A DNA stretch of 64,000 bases. Origin: Aliiroseovarius sp. F20344 (lineage in GTDB: Bacteria > Pseudomonadota > Alphaproteobacteria > Rhodobacterales > Rhodobacteraceae). Shown piece after piece: positions 27,522 through 35,594 of this stretch (within the stretch, counting starts at the first letter, position 1; every line of letters starts with the position of its first letter). The stretch is from positions 1,366,501-1,430,500 of the forward strand of contig NZ_JALKBG010000008.1 in NCBI RefSeq assembly GCF_023016155.1, given 5' to 3'. The notes beneath the pieces are model-generated. The model ran no database searches, had not been told where the DNA came from, and saw nothing but the letters and a program-made list of their open reading frames with translations. A program made the position numbers and the translations under genes.

Positions 27522-28660
27522 CCTTAGATGTGGTGACATTTCGTGGTGGACGCATCTTTGATGGTGTTCGCTTCCATGACGATCACGCGATCTGTTTTGA
27601 GGGCGGGAAGCTTGCGGGCTTTGGCCCCGAAGACACCCTGCCAGACCGCGGCGAAGTGATCGATTTGTCCAGTGACATCCTCAGCCCCGGCTTCTTAGAT
27701 CTTCAGGTAAACGGTGGCGATGGGATCATGTTGAACGACGACCCATCGGTCGAAACTCTACGGCGCATGTCCCGCGCACATCGCGCGCTTGGGGTCACGC
27801 AGTTCCTGCCCACGCTGATCACTGACACGCCTGAAAACACCCGCGCCACAATCAACGCAACGATTGATGCAATTCGCGAAGGTGTACCCGGCATTGCAGG
27901 GCTTCACCTTGAAGGGCCGCATTTGTCGGTTATACGCAAAGGGGCCCATGACGCCGATCTCATCCGACCAATGGAGCCCGAAGACCTTGCCGTTTTGATC
28001 GAGGTTGCCGACTCCCTGCCCTGCCTGAAAGTCACCATCGCCCCTGAAAACGTGACCGAGGCGCAGGTTACCGCCCTCGCCGATGCAGGCGTGCTTGTAT
28101 CGCTTGGACATACCGATGCTGATTATCAAACCTGTCGGCGGTATTTCGACGCCGGTGCGCGCTGTGTCACGCATCTGTTCAACGCCATGAGCCAGCTTGG
28201 AAATCGCGAGCCCGGCCTTGTTGGGGCGGCACTTTCCCGTGGGGCCGTGTCAACGGGACTGATTGCTGACGCCATCCATGTACACCCTGAAAGCATCCGC
28301 GCCGCGTGGGCTGCAAAAACCGGACCCGGGCGTATCTTTCTGGTAAGCGACGCGATGGCGGTCGCTGGGTCAGATGCCAAGTCGTTTCAGCTCAACAACC
28401 GGACCATCTGCCGTCAAGATGGACGCCTGACGCTTGAGGATGGCACATTGGCAGGCGCTGATCTGGATTTGATCACAGCAGTCCGCGTGATGGTCAAACA
28501 GGTGGGCGTCCCGTTGGAAGACGCGCTGAATGCTGCGACACATACGCCTGCGGCGCTGATCGGAGCACCTTTGATCGCCCCAAGCAGCGTTGCCTGCGAG
28601 CTAGCCGACCTGATCCGCATCTCTGAGGATCTAAGCCGTGTTTCTCTGCTGGCGCCCTAG
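27518..28660 (+). CDS. nagA: N-acetylglucosamine-6-phosphate deacetylase
   Basis: 380 residues of the amidohydrolase superfamily. Metal and catalytic motifs: LDLQVNGGDGIM near residue 61, HLEGPHLS (Glu ligand), LGHTDADY (His), THLFNAMSQL (His), IADAIHVHP and the catalytic Asp in LVSDAMA. It removes the acetyl group from GlcNAc-6-P. Last gene of the kinase-regulator-SIS-nagA operon, translationally coupled to the SIS gene. Confidence 0.93.
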   Translation: MTLDVVTFRGGRIFDGVRFHDDHAICFEGGKLAGFGPEDTLPDRGEVIDLSSDILSPGFLDLQVNGGDGIMLNDDPSVETLRRMSRAHRALGVTQFLPTLITDTPENTRATINATIDAIREGVPGIAGLHLEGPHLSVIRKGAHDADLIRPMEPEDLAVLIEVADSLPCLKVTIAPENVTEAQVTALADAGVLVSLGHTDADYQTCRRYFDAGARCVTHLFNAMSQLGNREPGLVGAALSRGAVSTGLIADAIHVHPESIRAAWAAKTGPGRIFLVSDAMAVAGSDAKSFQLNNRTICRQDGRLTLEDGTLAGADLDLITAVRVMVKQVGVPLEDALNAATHTPAALIGAPLIAPSSVACELADLIRISEDLSRVSLLAP

Positions 28661-28788
28661 TCAGCTCCATTTTCCATGGATGAAACTTAAACACCCGACT
28701 TTATGGTCTGAGACTAACTGATCAGGATCAAGGTACGCCCGGTAATATCACTGTAGATTTCGATAAGGCTGTATTGGCAGGATTATCG

Positions 28789-30033
28789 ATGAATGAAGTT
28801 CGCGAAGATATCTCGCAGACATTGCAACTTGGGAAACCAAAGTGGCGCGGGCGGCTTTGGCTGTGGTCGTCTCTTGCTGCACTCATTGCTGTAGCGGCTC
28901 TTTGGTTTGCTGTCCTTCGACCCGGAGGGGCCGAGAGAGTTGAATACGAAACTGCCACTGCCAGTCGCGGCGATCTTGTTGTGACGGTCACAGCGACGGG
29001 GACAATCGAACCAACGAACTTGGTTGAGATTTCAAGCGAGCTATCAGGCACGCTCGCATCGGTTGAAGTCGATTTTAACGACACCGTGACCGTTGGCACA
29101 GTGCTGGCGCGGCTCGACACGCGCAAACTTGAGGCCCAGTTGCTGATTGCAAAGGCGTCGCTTGACGCGGCAATCGCTCGTGTTGCTGTCGCACAGGCAT
29201 TGCTAGACGATGCGCGCGAGAAATATGAAGCCGCGCTTGATCTGGAAGCACGCGGCGTGACCTCTCAGCAGGTGTTTTCCACAAAGCAAGCGGCCTTCAA
29301 ACGGGCACAGGCGGAGCTTCAATCAGCGGTGGCTGACAGAGCCCTGGCCGAGGCGAACCTTGATCTGCACCAGACCGATCTTGATCGCGCGTGTATCTGT
29401 TCCCCCATTGATGGCGTGGTGCTGGATCGCACGGTAGATCCGGGACAGATCGTTGCCGCGTCCTTGTCCGCACCGATACTTTTCACCGTCGCCCAAGACT
29501 TGGAGCAGATGGAGTTGCAGGTGAATGTCGACGAAGCTGATATCGGCAGTGTTGCGGTTGGGAAAAAGGCCTCTTTCACCGTAGATGCCTATGATGAAAA
29601 ACAATTCCTCGCCGAAATCACGCAAGTCCGCGTCTCGCCCGAGATTGTGGACGGGGTGGTTACCTATAAGACAATCCTGACCGTTGATAATTCGGATCTT
29701 CTGCTGCGCCCTGGAATGACCGCAACGGCCGACATCGTCGTTGCCGAGATCTCCGATGCTCTCGTGGTTCCGAATGCGGCACTTCGATATACGCCTCCGC
29801 AAGAAATGGATACGGGTGATGACGAAGACCGCAGCGGACTTCTTGGTATGCTGATCCCTGATATGCAGGATGCGGGTGCTGAAATTGACAATAAGACGCT
29901 CTGGATTCTGAAGGATGGAGTACCGCAAGAAATCGCCGTCACTGCGGGTCAAACCGATGGGCGTATGACGGTCATTCAGCATGGGTCACTTGTGGAAGGC
30001 GACGTGCTGATTACGGATCAGATCGATGGCTGA
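28789..30033 (+). CDS. HlyD/MacA-type periplasmic adaptor subunit of an efflux system
   Basis: About 414 residues: N-terminal membrane anchor (about 24-46, LWLWSSLAALIAVAALWFAV), barrel-sandwich lipoyl half ATGTIEPTNLVEISSELSG, a coiled-coil hairpin (about 110-190, Ala- and Leu-rich) and the second half with SPIDGVVLDRTVDPGQIVA. This is the RND/MacA adaptor plan. ATG 28789 is chosen over TTG 28774, which lies in the GGCAGGA ribosome binding site. It overlaps the ATPase gene by 8 bases. With the next two genes it forms a MacAB-like tripartite pump lacking its outer-membrane channel here. Confidence 0.88.
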   Translation: MNEVREDISQTLQLGKPKWRGRLWLWSSLAALIAVAALWFAVLRPGGAERVEYETATASRGDLVVTVTATGTIEPTNLVEISSELSGTLASVEVDFNDTVTVGTVLARLDTRKLEAQLLIAKASLDAAIARVAVAQALLDDAREKYEAALDLEARGVTSQQVFSTKQAAFKRAQAELQSAVADRALAEANLDLHQTDLDRACICSPIDGVVLDRTVDPGQIVAASLSAPILFTVAQDLEQMELQVNVDEADIGSVAVGKKASFTVDAYDEKQFLAEITQVRVSPEIVDGVVTYKTILTVDNSDLLLRPGMTATADIVVAEISDALVVPNAALRYTPPQEMDTGDDEDRSGLLGMLIPDMQDAGAEIDNKTLWILKDGVPQEIAVTAGQTDGRMTVIQHGSLVEGDVLITDQIDG

Positions 30034-30730
30034 GACCGCTGTTGTCGAACTTGAAGATATCAGCCGCGTTTATGGCGAAGGCGAGATTGCCGTGCGGGCG
30101 CTGGATCATGTTGACCTGACCATCGAATCCGGAGAGTTCACCGCCATCATGGGCCCCAGCGGGTCCGGCAAATCAACTGCGATGAATGTGATCGGATGCC
30201 TCGATTCCCCGACAAGTGGCAACTACAGGTTCTGCGGGGTTGAAGTCGGCACGTTAACGCGCGACCAGCGCGCATTGCTTAGGCGGCAATATCTGGGGTT
30301 TGTATTTCAAGGTTACAATCTTTTGCCGCGCACAAGTGCTTTGGCAAATGTTGAGCTTCCGTTGATCTACAAGAGCGTCCCACGCGCTGAGCGCCAACTG
30401 GCGGCGCTTGAAGCGCTGCGAAAAGTTGGCCTTGAGGAACGTGCCCATCACGACCCAAGCGAGCTGTCAGGAGGCCAACAGCAGCGGGTCGCAATCGCCA
30501 GAGCACTTGTCAGCAATCCGAAAGTGGTTCTTGCAGACGAGCCGACGGGAAACCTTGATACCAAAACGTCTGTCGAAATCATCGAGATGTTACAGCACCT
30601 TAACCGTGACGAAGGCTTGACCATCATCATGGTGACACACGAACAAGACATGGCGGACTATGCGGAACGGCTGATTTGGATGGTGGACGGACGCATCGAA
30701 CGCGACGACCGTAAACCGAGGGCTGCCTGA
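30026..30730 (+). CDS. MacB/LolD-type ABC ATPase
   Basis: 234 residues: Walker A GPSGSGKST, Q-loop FVFQGYNLLPR (characteristic of the MacB/LolD/FtsE group), signature LSGGQQQRVAIARAL, Walker B VVLADEPTGNLD and switch His in VTHEQDM. It drives the FtsX-like permease encoded immediately downstream (1 bp gap). The substrate may be a lipopeptide, peptide or antibiotic; not decidable here. Confidence 0.9.
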   Translation: MAETAVVELEDISRVYGEGEIAVRALDHVDLTIESGEFTAIMGPSGSGKSTAMNVIGCLDSPTSGNYRFCGVEVGTLTRDQRALLRRQYLGFVFQGYNLLPRTSALANVELPLIYKSVPRAERQLAALEALRKVGLEERAHHDPSELSGGQQQRVAIARALVSNPKVVLADEPTGNLDTKTSVEIIEMLQHLNRDEGLTIIMVTHEQDMADYAERLIWMVDGRIERDDRKPRAA

Positions 30731-30731
30731 G

Positions 30732-31943
30732 ATGTTGTGGGAAACCGTTCGCTTGGCCATTCAGGCCATTTTCCGGAACACGATGCGCTCGCTTTTGACG
30801 GTCTTGGGCATCGTCATCGGCGTGGCCGCTGTGATCGCGATGGTCACCGTCGGACAAGGATCAACCGCACAAGTCACCGCTGATGTCGAGAAACTGGGCA
30901 CCAACGTCGTCATGGTGATGCCGGGACAAGACGTCATGCAAGGCGGCCCCGGTGGAACCGCGGCAAAGATGTTCTCAATACGTATGAACGACGAGGTGCA
31001 GGACCAGATCCCCGATGTCGCTATTTCTGCGCCGATCAGTCAAACTCGCGCCCGCGTGATATTTGGAAACGAAAACCGCCGCACGGACGTGGTTGGAACT
31101 GACAACCGCTACTTCGAAGCCGCACGCTGGGAGCTGCTCCGTGGCCGCTTCTTCGAAACCGGCGAAATACAGTCTGGGCGAACTGTCTGCATCATCGGTG
31201 AAACCGTACGCCAAAGCCTGTTTGGAAACTCGGACCCTATTGGAGAAACAGTCCGCGTAAAGACGCTATCCTGCGAAATCGTCGGCCTTTTGAAATCGAA
31301 AGGCGCATCCACCTTTGGCAGTGATCAGGATGATTTCGTAATCCTACCTCTGAAGACCTATCATCGCCGAATTGCAGGCAATACCGAAGTTCTGGCCTTC
31401 TACATTTCTGTACGCGACGGTGCATCGGTTGAAGACACGATGGAGGAAATCACCCTTTTGATGCGTGATCTGCGGCGCATAGGCCGGGGGGAAGAGGACG
31501 ATTTCGAAGTGCTCGACATGAAGCAATTCGCGACGATGCTATCCGGGATCACCGGCATCCTGACTGGCCTTCTTTCGGCGGTTGCAGCGGTCAGTCTTCT
31601 GGTTGGCGGCATTGGGATCATGAACATCATGCTGGTCTCGGTCACAGAACGCACGCGTGAGATTGGCATCCGTCTAGCGATTGGCGCGCAGGCGCGTCAG
31701 GTTCTTTTACAGTTTCTTGTAGAAGCCGTAATCCTGTCTTTGATCGGTGGGTTGATCGGTATTGGTCTGGGCCTCGGCTTCGCGATCTTAGGTGCGAAAT
31801 GGCTCTCGATCCCCTTCACGCCGGACTTCAGTGTGATCCTGCTTGCATTCGGGTTCTCGGCGCTGGTTGGCGTTATCTTCGGCTACTTCCCCGCACGTCG
31901 CGCCGCACGTCTTGATCCAATCGAGGCATTGCGTCACGAATGA
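30732..31943 (+). CDS. MacB-like ABC permease (FtsX domain)
   Basis: 403 residues with the MacB layout: first helix (about 20-42, MRSLLTVLGIVIGVAAVIAM), a large periplasmic MacB_PCD domain (about 45-270), then three helices of the FtsX domain (about 280-395, with GGIGIMNIMLVSVTERTREIGIR). In E. coli MacB the ATPase is fused; here ATPase and permease are separate genes. Completes the efflux operon. Confidence 0.9.
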   Translation: MLWETVRLAIQAIFRNTMRSLLTVLGIVIGVAAVIAMVTVGQGSTAQVTADVEKLGTNVVMVMPGQDVMQGGPGGTAAKMFSIRMNDEVQDQIPDVAISAPISQTRARVIFGNENRRTDVVGTDNRYFEAARWELLRGRFFETGEIQSGRTVCIIGETVRQSLFGNSDPIGETVRVKTLSCEIVGLLKSKGASTFGSDQDDFVILPLKTYHRRIAGNTEVLAFYISVRDGASVEDTMEEITLLMRDLRRIGRGEEDDFEVLDMKQFATMLSGITGILTGLLSAVAAVSLLVGGIGIMNIMLVSVTERTREIGIRLAIGAQARQVLLQFLVEAVILSLIGGLIGIGLGLGFAILGAKWLSIPFTPDFSVILLAFGFSALVGVIFGYFPARRAARLDPIEALRHE

Positions 31944-32138
31944 CAAACGCATCCGTGCAGATCAGGCAAGGTCAACCAGCCAAGGTTTATGAGATTTCCT
32001 TCGCCCGTTGTGGACATTGGCGTTCCATCCGACCATGATCGAAACGACGACAATCACATGACAATTTTGGGTATGGGTGCAAAGGCGCAATACCCATGGA
32101 AGACGGGCGCTTTCTTTGCCGGAACAATGGGATATGAC

Positions 32139-33542
32139 ATGAGCAAGACTTCACATCCCTCACGTCTAACCTGCTTTAAAGCTTACGACATCCGGGGGCA
32201 AATCGGTGTTGATCTTGATGCCTCTGTGGTGCGCGACATTGCCTTGGCATTTGTGCAGGTCATGACACCCAAGACTGTAGTTCTAGGGCATGATTGCCGA
32301 CACACCAGCCCCGAGTTTCACAAGGCACTTTCCGATGGTTTGGTGTCGCTGGGGGTAGATGTGATCGACATTGGGCTTGCCGGCACTGAAGAGGTCTATT
32401 TTGCCACCGATCACTACCGTGCCTGCGGCGGGATTAAGGTGACGGCATCGCATAACCCGGCCGATTACAACGGGATGAAATTGGTTGGGCCCGGCAGCCG
32501 CCCTTTGACACCGCAAGAGTTTGATGAAGTGGCCATGCTGGCCTCCACAAGGCCTTCGGCAAAGGCTAAGGTCAGCACCCCCGGCACCGTGTCCAAGCAA
32601 GATCCCCGGCCCGCTTATGCCGCGCATGTCATTAACCTTGTTAACAAGGCGGAGATCGGCAACCTGAAGCTGGTGGTGAATGCAGGCAATGGGGTGGCTG
32701 GACCCGCTTTCGACGCCATTCTTGACGCGCTGGGTGACGCGGCAAATTCCTTAGACGTTGTCCGCATCAACCACACGCCTGACAGTCGCTTTCCCAAAGG
32801 CATTCCAAACCCTCTGCTTGTCGAAAACCGCCAAGAAACAGCCGACGCCGTGCGTCGTTTAAAAGCTGATCTTGGGATCGCGTGGGATGGAGATTTCGAT
32901 CGTTGTTTTTTCTTTGACCACACAGGCGCGTTTGTCGAAGGGGAATACGTTGTGGGACTGCTGGCCTCCGCATTTCTTACGGACACTCCCGGCGAAACGA
33001 TCGTTCATGATCCGCGTGTCATCTGGAGCACCACACATCAGATCAAACGCCACGGCGGCACTGCCGCGACTTCAAAGACCGGCCATGCTCATGTAAAGCA
33101 GGCCATGCGTGACACTGGCGCCATCTATGGCGGAGAGATGTCCGCCCACCACTATTTTCGCGACTTCATGTCCTGCGACAGCGGGATGATCCCTTGGCTA
33201 AAACTGATTGAGTATTTGGGGCGCACAGAACAGACCCTTGCAGGGCTGGTGGCCGAGATGAAAGCTGACTTCCCATCATCCGGTGAACGGAATTTTGTTG
33301 TGAGCGACGCAAAAGCCTGCATGAAGAAGGTTTTCACTGCCTATGAAGCAACAGCAAATAACATCAACCGGCTGGATGGCCTGAGCATGAGTTTTGACAC
33401 GTGGCGCATGAATCTGCGCATGTCTTCCACAGAACCCCTTTTAAGACTGAACGTCGAAACGAACAAAGATGGCCCAGCTATCGAAACGCTGGTTTCTGAG
33501 ATTGTGCAGCTCATAGAAAAGAACGCTGACACGACGACCTGA
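32139..33542 (+). CDS. manB: Phosphomannomutase/phosphoglucomutase
   Basis: About 467 residues of the alpha-D-phosphohexomutase family. The phosphoserine loop KVTASHNPADYNGMKLVG, the metal loop DGDFDRCFF, the sugar-binding loop GGEMSAHHYFRDF and the phosphate loop RMSSTEPLLRLNVET are all present. The ATG at 32139 begins just before the conserved SRLTCFKAYDIRGQIG; an in-frame ATG at 31989 would add 50 residues without family resemblance, and 32127 is also possible. It interconverts mannose-6-P and mannose-1-P (or the glucose pair) for polysaccharide synthesis. Confidence 0.88.
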   Translation: MSKTSHPSRLTCFKAYDIRGQIGVDLDASVVRDIALAFVQVMTPKTVVLGHDCRHTSPEFHKALSDGLVSLGVDVIDIGLAGTEEVYFATDHYRACGGIKVTASHNPADYNGMKLVGPGSRPLTPQEFDEVAMLASTRPSAKAKVSTPGTVSKQDPRPAYAAHVINLVNKAEIGNLKLVVNAGNGVAGPAFDAILDALGDAANSLDVVRINHTPDSRFPKGIPNPLLVENRQETADAVRRLKADLGIAWDGDFDRCFFFDHTGAFVEGEYVVGLLASAFLTDTPGETIVHDPRVIWSTTHQIKRHGGTAATSKTGHAHVKQAMRDTGAIYGGEMSAHHYFRDFMSCDSGMIPWLKLIEYLGRTEQTLAGLVAEMKADFPSSGERNFVVSDAKACMKKVFTAYEATANNINRLDGLSMSFDTWRMNLRMSSTEPLLRLNVETNKDGPAIETLVSEIVQLIEKNADTTT

Positions 33543-33741
33543 TCGGCATCGTTAGATGTTCCGGCAAAACGGTTCGAGATTGCCACAACGCTCGCGGCGC
33601 TTGCAATAAGTACGATGTAGGCCCTCAGATGCAGTCAACGATCGGCGCTCAATCGGTTACCGGATGACGCAGCCAATCCATGCGATGTAATGGTCCGCGA
33701 CCAAGGCTGAAAGAAGAGAACTCACATTTTCGAGAGCTTCG

Positions 33742-33755
33742 TTGACTATTGTCAA
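33742..33755 (+). promoter_or_regulatory. FNR/NnrR-type box upstream of nirS
   Basis: TTGAC-TATT-GTCAA is a perfect inverted repeat of the FNR/Dnr/NnrR type. Its centre is 68.5 bp before the nirS ATG; a class-II site at -41.5 gives a start near 33790 and a 27-base leader. Denitrification genes are commonly switched on this way under low oxygen plus NO. Confidence 0.8.
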
Positions 33756-33816
33756 GTTCCCCCGCCGCTTTTGGGCGCACTGTCCCGTTGCCTCACCAAG
33801 CAAACGGAGAGTGATC

Positions 33817-35493
33817 ATGTCACTTGGAACCACCCAAAAGAAAATCCGCAGTTCGCTAGGGATTGGCTTTGCCATGATGCTAGGCAGCGTCGCTCTGCCA
33901 GCTATGGCCGAAGGTCCCACATTAAGCGATGAGGCTTTCGAAGCCTCTAAACAACTCTACTTTGAACGCTGCGCCGGTTGTCACGGCGTGTTGCGCAAAG
34001 GTGCAACCGGTAAAAGTCTTGAGCCGGTTGTTAAAACCAAGAACGCTGACGGCACAGAAACCGTCAGTGGCACACTGAAGCTTGGTCAGGAACGCCTGGA
34101 GAAAATCATCTCCTGGGGTACCGAAGGCGGTATGAACAACTTCTCGGACATCATGACCGAGCAGGAAATCAAGGATATGGCGACCTATATCCAAATGGAT
34201 CCGCCCAAGCCGCCAGAAATGTCACTGGCCATGATGAAAGAGACCCGCAAGGTCTATGTCGAAGAAGCCGATTACCCAACCGAGCCGCTGCACGGCCGCA
34301 ACTGGGAAAACTTCTTCGTCGTCATCGAGCGTGACGTAGGTAAAGTGGCCGTAATCGACGGTGACACCAAAGAAGTTCTGGCACACATCCCAACGGGTTA
34401 TGCTGTGCACGTTCTGAAAGCGTCCGAACACCACAAGCTGGAAGAACCGGAAAATCCGGGCCGCTTCTGGTACACAATGGGCCGCGACGGCAAGATGACT
34501 AAAATCGACCTCTGGCAGACGCCAGACAAGATGTTGGTCTCAGAGGTTACCATTGGGTATGACGCGCGTGACGTGGCTGTGTCCGGTGATGGTAAGTACG
34601 TCATTGGTGGCGCTTACTGGCCTCCGCACTTCGCGATCGTGGACGCACAAACCATGGAGCCGCTGAAAGTGGTTTCGACCCGCGGCACCAACGTGGACGG
34701 CGACTATGTAGAAGAAAGCCGTGTGGCTGCCATCTACACCACGCCGAACGAACCCACATGGATCGTTGCCGTGAAAGAACTGGGCCAGTTGTGGCAGGTT
34801 GATTACTCTGACTTGGACAACCTGCGGATCGACAAGATCAACTCAGCCAAGTTCCTGCACGATGGTTTCTTCGACCCAACAGGTCGTTACTTCCAGATCG
34901 CGGCGAACGCCTCGAACAAGATGGTTGTTGTCGACACCAAAGAGCGCAAGCTTGAGGCGATGATCGACACTGCTCCGCTGCCGCACCCCGGCCCAGGCGC
35001 CAACTGGAACGATCCGAACTGTGGTCCTGTTGCTGGCACAACCCACTTGGGTGAAGGCACTGTAACAGTTTGGGGCAACGACCCTGAAGGCAACGCCGAC
35101 AACGCGTGGAAGACTTGCTACGAGGTTGAAACCGATGGTGCAGGTCTGTTCATCCGGACGCACCCGAACTCTAACTACGTTTGGGCTGACCAGACGAAGC
35201 ACCCAGAGCTTGAAGTGCAGCAGTCGGTTCAGGTCATCTCGAAAGAAACCGGTGAGATCGTGAAAACCATCCAGATCACCGAAGAGGAAGGCAACGTCGC
35301 CGTTCACTTCGAGTTCAATAAGGATGGTACCGAGGTCTGGGTTTCAAAATGGAACCGTGCTTCTTCGAAAGAGCCGAACGGCGAAATGGTTATCTATGAC
35401 GCCCAGACGCTTGAAGAAAAAGCCCGTGTGAAAGGCCTTTACGCCCCGACCGGCAAGTTCAACGTCTACAACCGTTCGAACCACGTCACCTAA
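33817..35493 (+). CDS. nirS: Cytochrome cd1 nitrite reductase
   Basis: The periplasmic NO-forming nitrite reductase, 558 residues. A Sec signal peptide ends in ALPAMA (residue 31). The haem c motif is Cys52-Ala-Gly-Cys55-His56; the eight-bladed d1 propeller follows. By alignment from memory, His198 (GYAVH) is the proximal d1 ligand and His348 (FLHDG) and His390 (LPHPGPG) are the distal active-site pair. ATG 33817 is supported by GGAGAG upstream and by the signal peptide directly after it; a longer in-frame start falls inside the regulatory box. A terminator follows. Confidence 0.97.
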   Translation: MSLGTTQKKIRSSLGIGFAMMLGSVALPAMAEGPTLSDEAFEASKQLYFERCAGCHGVLRKGATGKSLEPVVKTKNADGTETVSGTLKLGQERLEKIISWGTEGGMNNFSDIMTEQEIKDMATYIQMDPPKPPEMSLAMMKETRKVYVEEADYPTEPLHGRNWENFFVVIERDVGKVAVIDGDTKEVLAHIPTGYAVHVLKASEHHKLEEPENPGRFWYTMGRDGKMTKIDLWQTPDKMLVSEVTIGYDARDVAVSGDGKYVIGGAYWPPHFAIVDAQTMEPLKVVSTRGTNVDGDYVEESRVAAIYTTPNEPTWIVAVKELGQLWQVDYSDLDNLRIDKINSAKFLHDGFFDPTGRYFQIAANASNKMVVVDTKERKLEAMIDTAPLPHPGPGANWNDPNCGPVAGTTHLGEGTVTVWGNDPEGNADNAWKTCYEVETDGAGLFIRTHPNSNYVWADQTKHPELEVQQSVQVISKETGEIVKTIQITEEEGNVAVHFEFNKDGTEVWVSKWNRASSKEPNGEMVIYDAQTLEEKARVKGLYAPTGKFNVYNRSNHVT

Positions 35494-35516
35494 TGGCGAC
35501 CTAAAGACACCCAAGG

Positions 35517-35543
35517 GGGCGGGCCAAGCGCCCGCCCTTTTTT
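35517..35543 (+). terminator. Rho-independent terminator after nirS
   Basis: GGGCGGGC (35517-35524), loop caagc, GCCCGCCC (35530-35537) and six T residues. It may be partial, because the next gene starts 51 bp on in the same direction with no separate FNR-type box seen. Confidence 0.85.
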
Positions 35544-35594
35544 GCTGTCCCTCACGGGGCCGACCATCAACCCAGCTAATACGGAGCCTGGACA

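Noticed and set aside
33742-33816. N-terminal extension of nirS from TTG 33742
   Set aside because: It starts within the FNR-type box and precedes a good ribosome binding site and signal peptide at 33817.
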